Assembly (NCBI GenBank): GCA_018266095.1
Contig: JAFEBC010000315.1
Location: 1-8,920, forward strand
Direction of reading: 5' to 3'
Source: Deltaproteobacteria bacterium
Lineage (GTDB): Bacteria; Myxococcota; Myxococcia; Myxococcales; 40CM-4-68-19
DNA length: 8,920 nucleotides
Shown: positions 6,001-8,920 of the stretch, in pieces
How positions within the stretch are numbered: the stretch's first letter is position 1
How the letters are laid out: each line of letters opens with the position of its first letter
Notes under the pieces: generated by a model
Database searches by the model: none
What the model was told of the DNA's origin: nothing
The model's input: only the letters and a program-made list of their open reading frames with translations
Translations under genes and position numbers: made by a program

Positions 6001-6362
6001 TTGGTGCCCGTCCAGTCGACGGCCGGGTTGCGCACGGCCAGCGAATCGAGCGCAGGCTTGCCGTTGGGCACCTGGCTCCAGTCGGCGAGCGCGAGCAGAT
6101 CGAACACGAGGCCGTCGCTGAAGCGCACCCAGAGCGAACCGCCGCGCGCCGCGTGCGCCGTGTCCGCGAGGTGGTTGGCGAAGGCCGACACGCTCGAGGC
6201 GGAGCTCACCGTGATGTCGCGGTTGTTGACCTCCTCGGGCATTGGCACCTGCGTGACGAAGAGGATCGGCTTCTGCGGATTGCCCGCGTGCGCTGCCAGG
6301 GAAGTGATCGCGCAGAACAGGAACAGGGCGTGGACGCCGATCGTTCGAGAGCGAGAGCGCAT
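3075..6362 (-). CDS. Surface-anchored HzsA-like c-type cytochrome with Calx-beta, DAG stalk and MYXO-CTERM tail
   Basis: 1095 residues. Signal peptide 1-26 (ends SLAAHA). Residues 32-740 are a propeller-type domain of the HzsA-like family (hydrazine synthase alpha-related): PILFVTQVPMP, NPAVDWTGTKALFSMV, YLWQLYEIT, KLIFASDRP, HHSPSGAFWP, FPEPRNND, VRERFWVTFQKGE. A single heme-c site CTNCH is at 753-757. True HzsA carries two hemes and works with HzsBC; neither partner nor second site is here, so hydrazine synthesis is not implied. Residues ~798-899 look like a Calx-beta domain (GTALAGTDYTAASGTLTW). Residues 902-1040 contain 24 DAG tripeptides, a likely disordered stalk. The end (SSGCGC, helix 1066-1081, RRLTRRRR) is a MYXO-CTERM sorting tail. 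Start at 6362: GAAAGG lies 9 nt upstream and the signal peptide follows directly. It is divergent from rpsA. Likely a surface redox protein; substrate unknown. Confidence 0.88.
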   Translation of the reverse strand: MRSRSRTIGVHALFLFCAITSLAAHAGNPQKPILFVTQVPMPEEVNNRDITVSSASSVSAFANHLADTAHAARGGSLWVRFSDGLVFDLLALADWSQVPNGKPALDSLAVRNPAVDWTGTKALFSMVVGKPSGPSDTTQYLWQLYEITLPTEAQLAASTKPVITLVTNQPAFNNVFPTYGLGGKLIFASDRPYNGQANLLQREEYLSLLSVTGLYSLDPADASSLTLLHHSPSGAFWPMVDSAGRLIFINWDHLSRDPMALTDSRAATTSSPYNENFVQTFNGSGNFADESPGAAFTQVTSMPPYVFDTFPEPRNNDKKQLIDVFGGTVNGIELNLFSPWMINLDGTGGEILNHVGRHEFAGGVARSFTNDSGLVDLLAAVAPGYGGMTARKYFNNFFAVREDPNSAGTFYGIDAGDVGVHVAGQIIKLSNAGMSGGAPQNPDGITISYITPGVSGPKPGFIPVVRSSINLPPSGQTALSNPEQLYRSVVPTTDGQLVSSYAANVNQTDYNAGTLSNPKSLMTFRLVSLKSNGTTMVPDVTLTPGFSTTSTYYVGATQVTYSGALWELDPVEIASRPVPNATTSGVDPVEAGVFASAGVDVPTFQNYLHTIGAALSVGRDITKRDKHDRQQPFNLRVSWSGHQTVATTSTLYDVAWMQFYEADLRRGYLLGNSAPVPGRRAIPTPLHSTWSENVQTTGAPVGAVRVGDDGSFAAIVPAQKAMTWELLANDTPKTSQVRERFWVTFQKGEIRTCTNCHGINTADQTGNTKPTNPPQALAALLAQWKVAHPAGTLQHASTSISATSTASTLNLHVTRTGGSTGPASVDFATQDGTALAGTDYTAASGTLTWSDGDGADKVITIALLGNAVASGTRSFTVGLTNAVFATVGANATATVSLVVGTGGGTDAGTGTDGGNADAGGNADAGGSADAGGNADAGGSADAGGNADAGGGVDAGGADAGGADAGGIDAGGIADAGADAGSADGGSADAGSSDAGSTSDAGSGADAGADAGSTSDAGADAGSTSDAGADAGSTSDAGSHDAGATTDSGTTPTTTADSSGCGCTGTGGIDAWALLSLFGLWGQRRLTRRRRSSRGA
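3253..3342. repeat. Three perfect 30-bp tandem repeats (GSTSDAGADA stalk units)
   Basis: Units 3253-3282, 3283-3312 and 3313-3342 are identical at the DNA level. On the minus strand they encode GSTSDAGADA-type decapeptides in the C-terminal stalk of the HzsA-like protein. Perfect identity with in-frame length suggests recent expansion and possible length polymorphism. Confidence 0.95.
3513..3620. repeat. Six 18-bp tandem units ([N/S]ADAGG)
   Basis: Six consecutive 18-bp units encode, on the minus strand, the hexapeptides NADAGG, NADAGG, SADAGG, NADAGG, SADAGG and NADAGG. They differ mainly at the codon switching Asn (AAC) and Ser (AGC), so the N/S alternation looks like a 36-bp higher-order duplication. 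Confidence 0.9.
4092..4106 (-). other. Heme c attachment motif CTNCH in the HzsA-like gene
   Basis: Codons for C753, T, N, C756, H757. The two Cys would form thioethers to heme and the His would be the proximal ligand. It is the only CXXCH in the protein and sits directly after the conserved FWVTFQKGEIRT segment, where related HzsA-like proteins also carry their heme motif. Confidence 0.9.
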
Positions 6363-6492
6363 GTGCACGTGCCTTTCGTGGAAGCTCAACGCGAGCCTTT
6401 GACCTCCCAAGCATGTCGCCCCGCGCAACCGTCCGAAAGGGAACAAAGAGGCGCAGGTGAGCGCCGGGGTGGGACACCCGTTCTGGGCGATG

Positions 6493-6519
6493 TTGACGGA
6501 AGGGAAAATGGTGTAGAAC
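6493..6519 (+). promoter_or_regulatory. Candidate sigma-70-type promoter of rpsA
   Basis: TTGACG at 6493-6498 (5/6 to the -35 consensus) and TAGAAC at 6514-6519 (4/6 to the -10 consensus) are separated by 15 bp, slightly short. Transcription would start near 6526, leaving a very short leader that still contains the AGGAG Shine-Dalgarno ahead of the ATG at 6542. The rest of the divergent gap (6363-6492) shows no other clear signal, and I could not place a promoter for the HzsA-like gene. Confidence 0.45.
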
Positions 6520-6541
6520 GCGCGCCCCAACAGGAGTTGCC

Positions 6542-8248
6542 ATGGCCGTGACGCCCGAGACCCAGAGCAGCGAGTCGTACGTTCCGCCCGACGAAGACGC
6601 GCCCGAGAGCACCGAGGCCGCCGCCGCGCCGAGTGGCCCCACCGAGAACCGCATCTCGCCGGCTTCGGTCACGCGGCTCACCGACACGGCCGCCAGCGTC
6701 TCGTTCGGCTGGAGCACGGAGGGCCTCGTGCCCTTCAGCGAGTTCGCCAAGGTCGAGGGCAAGCCGCAGGTGAAGCCGGGCGACACGTTCGAGGTGCTGG
6801 TCGAGTCGCTCGCCGATGGCGCCGTGGTGGTCTCGAAGGACAAGGCCGAGAAGCTGCGCCGCTGGGACGCGATCGTCCAGAAGTGCTCGGGCGGGCAGAC
6901 GCTCGAGGGCACCGTGGTCTCGCGCGTCAACGGCGGCTACTCGGTCGACATCGGGCTGCGCGCGTTCCTCCCTCAGGCGCAGGCGGACCTGCGTCGCGTG
7001 ACCGATCCCGACGCGCTCCTGGGCGAGACGTTCACCTTCAAGGTCACCGAGTTCGACAAGCGGCGCGGCAACATCGTGCTCTCGCGCAAGTCGCTGCTCG
7101 AGAAGGAATTGAAGGAGAAGAAGAAGGAGACGATGGCGAAGCTGGCCGAGGGCGCGGTCCTGCCGGGCACGGTCAAGACCATCACCGACTACGGCGCGTT
7201 CATCGACCTGGGCGGCGTCGACGGCCTGTTGCACGTGAGCGACCTCTCGTGGGGCCGCGTGAACAACCCGCGCGAGCTCCTGACGGCGGGCCAGGACATC
7301 GAGGTCAAGGTCATCAAGCTCGACCCCGCGAACAACAAGATCGGCCTCGGCTTGAAGCAGCTCACCGAGGATCCGTGGGCGCACGCCGACGAGAAGTACA
7401 AGCCGGGCACCATCATCAGCGGCAAGGTGAAGGCGCTCACCGACTTCGGCGCGTTCATCGCCATCGAGCCGGGCCTCGAGGGCCTCGTGCACGTGAGCGA
7501 GATGTCGTGGGTCAAGCGCGTCAAGCACCCGAGCGAGGAGCTCAAGATCGGCGACGAGGTGAAGGCGTCGATCCTCGACATCGACCCCGTGGCCAAGCGC
7601 CTGGGCCTCTCGCTCAAGAAGCTGCAGCAGAACCCGTGGTCCATGCTGGAGGAGCAGTACCCGCCCGGCACCGTCATCCGCAGCCGCGTGCGCAGCGTGA
7701 CCGAGTTCGGCGTGTTCCTGGGCGTGCTCGAGGGCATCGACGGCCTCGTGCACATCAGCGAGCTCTCGTGGACCCAGCGCGTGAAGCACCCGGGCGAGCT
7801 CTACAAGAAGGGCGACGAGGTGGAGGCGGTGGTGCTCTCGGTCGACGTCGAGAACGAGCGCTTCTCGCTCTCGATCAAGCAGCTCAAGGGCGACCCGTGG
7901 CACGACCTGCCGCACACGCACCCGGTGGGCTCCAAGCTCAAGGGCAAGGTCACCAAGGTGCTCGAGTTCGGCGCGTTCCTGGAGATCGAGCCGGGCGTCG
8001 AGGGCCTGATTCACGTCAGCGAGCTGCGCGCGGAGCACACGGACAACGCCGGCGACGTGGTCGCCGTGGGCGACGAGCTCGAGGTGGTCGTGCTCGACAT
8101 CGACTCGCACGAGCACAAGATCGCGCTCTCGGTGCGCGCGCTGACTGCGGCCGCGCAGGAGCCGGGCGATGACTACCGGGACTACATGAACCGGAGCGAC
8201 GGCAAGGCGAGCCTGGGCGAGGTGTTCGGGGACAAGCTGAAGAAGTAG
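6542..8248 (+). CDS. rpsA: 30S ribosomal protein S1
   Basis: 568 residues, the usual size for a six-domain S1. It helps the 30S subunit bind and unfold mRNA at translation initiation. S1 (OB-fold) repeats lie at about residues 37-100 (divergent, ribosome-binding type), 118-183, 204-273, 289-360, 376-447 and 463-533. The last four carry the RNA-binding signature: TDYGAFIDLGGVDGLLHVSDLSW, TDFGAFIAIEPGLEGLVHVSEMSW and close variants. The first ~36 residues are an acidic, Ala/Glu/Pro-rich extension not found in E. coli S1. The ATG at 6542 follows AGGAG by 6 nt. No cmk or ihfB neighbour is present; the gene appears to be a single transcription unit with its own promoter, divergent from the HzsA-like gene. 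S1 commonly represses its own translation, but no leader is available here for a large structure. Confidence 0.97.
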   Translation: MAVTPETQSSESYVPPDEDAPESTEAAAAPSGPTENRISPASVTRLTDTAASVSFGWSTEGLVPFSEFAKVEGKPQVKPGDTFEVLVESLADGAVVVSKDKAEKLRRWDAIVQKCSGGQTLEGTVVSRVNGGYSVDIGLRAFLPQAQADLRRVTDPDALLGETFTFKVTEFDKRRGNIVLSRKSLLEKELKEKKKETMAKLAEGAVLPGTVKTITDYGAFIDLGGVDGLLHVSDLSWGRVNNPRELLTAGQDIEVKVIKLDPANNKIGLGLKQLTEDPWAHADEKYKPGTIISGKVKALTDFGAFIAIEPGLEGLVHVSEMSWVKRVKHPSEELKIGDEVKASILDIDPVAKRLGLSLKKLQQNPWSMLEEQYPPGTVIRSRVRSVTEFGVFLGVLEGIDGLVHISELSWTQRVKHPGELYKKGDEVEAVVLSVDVENERFSLSIKQLKGDPWHDLPHTHPVGSKLKGKVTKVLEFGAFLEIEPGVEGLIHVSELRAEHTDNAGDVVAVGDELEVVVLDIDSHEHKIALSVRALTAAAQEPGDDYRDYMNRSDGKASLGEVFGDKLKK

Positions 8249-8261
8249 GCCGGATTCGATA

Positions 8262-8292
8262 GTTCGATTCGAACGTGGCTCCCGAGAGGGAG
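8262..8292 (+). terminator. Small palindromes right after rpsA
   Basis: GTTCGATTCGAAC at 8262-8274 is a perfect 6+1+6 palindrome, and CTCCC-GAGA-GGGAG at 8279-8292 is a five-pair hairpin followed by ATTCATTC. They could give partial termination or mRNA 3' end protection. Neither is followed by a strong T-run. Confidence 0.25.
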
Positions 8293-8475
8293 ATTCATTC
8301 GGATCGCTGTCGCAGGCTGTGATGTGCTTGTTGGGGCGCTCCGGGCCTGCGGCCCTCCGCTTGTGCGGGGGCTGCCCGCCCCCGCAACGCCCCCAGCCCG
8401 CGCCGTCCACTGGGCGCACGTGGGCGGGTGTCACGAAAGTTGTCGCGCCCCAGCCTGAAGACTGGGGCTGGTGGA

Positions 8476-8500
8476 ACAAAAGCCTCGCTGCGCGAGGCTT
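8476..8500 (-). terminator. Intrinsic terminator, minus strand, at the inverted-repeat centre
   Basis: AAGCCTCG (8480-8487) pairs perfectly with CGAGGCTT (8493-8500) around a 5-nt loop. Read on the minus strand the stem is followed by TTTTGTT, the classical GC stem plus T-run. It would stop transcripts coming from the right. Confidence 0.65.
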
Positions 8501-8523
8501 CGGGGGCGCGGGGTAGCTGCGCG

Positions 8524-8543
8524 AAGCCCCGCAGGGGCTTTTT
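8524..8543 (+). terminator. Intrinsic terminator, plus strand (rpsA transcript)
   Basis: AAGCCCC-GCA-GGGGCTT followed by TTT gives a seven-pair stem with a triloop and a run of five T. It is the strongest plus-strand terminator after rpsA, 276 nt past its stop, so an rpsA mRNA ending here would carry the left arm of the inverted repeat in its 3' UTR. Confidence 0.7.
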
Positions 8544-8692
8544 CCCACCAGCCCCTGGCTTCAGCAGCTTCAGCCTGGGGCGAGACCACCCGCGGTGCGC
8601 GCTGTCACCGCGAGTCCATTCGCGCCGAAGGCTGGGGGCGTTACGGGGGCGGGCAGCCCCCGTACAAGCGGAGGCCGAAGACCGCAGCGCCC

Positions 8693-8727
8693 CAAAACAA
8701 ACGGTCGATCAACCCGCGATCGACCGT
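8693..8727 (-). terminator. Intrinsic terminator of the right-edge minus-strand gene
   Basis: ACGGTCGATC (8701-8710) is an exact inverted repeat of GATCGACCGT (8718-8727), with a 7-nt loop. On the minus strand the stem is followed by TTGTTTTGG, a T-rich tract. It sits 42 nt after the stop codon of the gene ending at 8769 and is placed as expected for that gene's terminator. Confidence 0.75.
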
Positions 8728-8768
8728 CCCTGACTGGCTTTCTTTGAACGCGCGCTACTTCGCGTCGC

Positions 8769-8920
8769 CTACTTCGCCTCGCTGCAGCCCATCTTGAACT
8801 TCGACTTCCCGTCCGTCAGGTCGCTGGGGAACTTGCCCTGCTTATCCGTGACGGTGCGGTTGATGTAGAGGTTGAACTTCGCAGCCGTGAACGTCGCCGA
8901 CATGCCCGGGTGCGCGGTGG
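8769..8920 (-). CDS. Unrecognised protein, C-terminal 49 residues only (runs off right edge)
   Basis: The minus strand is open from the right edge to a TAG at 8769-8771, encoding 49 residues that begin TAHPGMSATFTAAKFNLYIN and end KFKMGCSEAK. The stretch alternates hydrophobic and polar residues, is Lys-rich, and has one Cys five residues from the end. I do not recognise a family. Codon choice is GC-rich like its neighbours, and a well-formed intrinsic terminator follows the stop, which supports a real gene end. An internal ATG at residue 6 could be the start of a tiny protein, but the open frame to the edge makes a longer protein more likely. Confidence 0.6.
   Translation of the reverse strand, partial: TAHPGMSATFTAAKFNLYINRTVTDKQGKFPSDLTDGKSKFKMGCSEAK

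Larger units (their letters stand above)
8331..8695. repeat. ~365-bp imperfect inverted repeat built of nested hairpins
   Basis: The outer ends TTGGGGCGCT (8331-8340) and AGCGCCCCAA (8686-8695) are exact complements. The main block is 43 bp: 8356-8398 matches the reverse complement of 8630-8672 at 41 of 43 positions. Further in, 8447-8460 pairs with 8568-8581 (13 of 14) and 8464-8474 with 8545-8555 (11 of 11). Each arm also folds on its own: 8343-8355, 8364-8386, 8447-8468 on the left; 8551-8581, 8591-8612, 8642-8664 on the right. The centre carries two terminator hairpins. No coding region is credible inside. It fills most of the 520-bp gap between rpsA and the next gene and resembles a REP/BIME- or MITE-like element with no recognisable protein. 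Confidence 0.85.

Noticed and set aside
6363..6530. N-terminal extension of the HzsA-like gene by up to 56 codons
   Set aside because: The extension would put a signal peptide in the middle of the protein. The ATG at 6362 has GAAAGG 9 nt upstream and begins a normal signal peptide.
3927..6551. Very long open frame (874 codons) on the plus strand
   Set aside because: It is antisense to the HzsA-like gene. Its product is an Arg/His/Ala/Val-rich string with no domain, the usual mirror frame of a GC-rich gene.
5575..6930. Minus-strand open frame of 451 codons spanning the start of rpsA and the HzsA-like gene
   Set aside because: It is out of frame with the recognised genes on both sides, crosses their divergent promoter region and becomes Arg/Ala/His-rich.
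6386..8548. Long open frame (720 codons) on the minus strand across rpsA
   Set aside because: It lies opposite ribosomal protein S1, runs into the inverted repeat and encodes low-complexity Arg/Leu/Ala/His sequence.
8331..8695. Retron msr/msd-type noncoding RNA
   Set aside because: Myxobacteria carry retrons, and long inverted repeats flank their RNA. There is no reverse transcriptase gene in the window, and terminators at the centre do not fit a retron RNA.

Overview
The window looks like chromosomal DNA of a member of the Myxococcota (myxobacteria or relatives). Base composition is strongly GC-rich. The large surface protein ends in a MYXO-CTERM-type tail (Gly-Cys-Gly-Cys, hydrophobic helix, Arg cluster), and several products are secreted, low-complexity or eukaryote-like in style. 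I recognise no insertion sequence, phage gene, tRNA, rRNA or CRISPR array.

Layout. Positions 1-379 (minus) hold the first ~126 residues of a secreted protein running off the left edge. Positions 472-1095 (minus) hold a tight two-gene unit that resembles a HicB-type antitoxin followed by a HicA-type toxin. The 214 bp upstream of it (1096-1309) is a divergent regulatory region full of short palindromes and CGTCA half-sites. Positions 1310-1941 (plus) encode a small one-helix membrane protein that overlaps by 4 nt an ArsC/Spx-like thioredoxin-fold protein of the YusI type. Positions 2085-2999 (plus) encode a secreted collagen-like protein: signal peptide, IPT/TIG-like domain, uninterrupted Gly-X-Y region, cysteine-rich tail. 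It converges with a 1095-residue gene on the minus strand (6362-3075): an exported HzsA-like (hydrazine-synthase-alpha-related) propeller with one CXXCH heme site, a Calx-beta domain, a long DAG-repeat stalk and the MYXO-CTERM anchor. Divergent from it is rpsA (6542-8248), ribosomal protein S1 with six S1 repeats. From 8249 to 8768 there is no gene. This stretch holds a ~365-bp imperfect inverted repeat made of nested hairpins, with terminators pointing both ways. The last 152 bases carry the C-terminus of an unrecognised minus-strand protein.

How things fit together. Three of the products are exported (the left-edge protein, the collagen-like protein and the HzsA-like cytochrome), and the last two are plausible cell-surface components facing each other across hairpin-forming DNA. 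Both carry in-frame DNA tandem repeats that could change length without breaking the frame. The HicBA-like pair and the ArsC/Spx-like pair are small accessory or stress-type modules sharing one palindrome-rich control region. rpsA is housekeeping. The most unusual things in the window are the inverted repeat downstream of rpsA, whose two core differences compensate each other in a local stem; the cytochrome-stalk-anchor fusion; and the palindrome cluster in front of the HicB-like gene.
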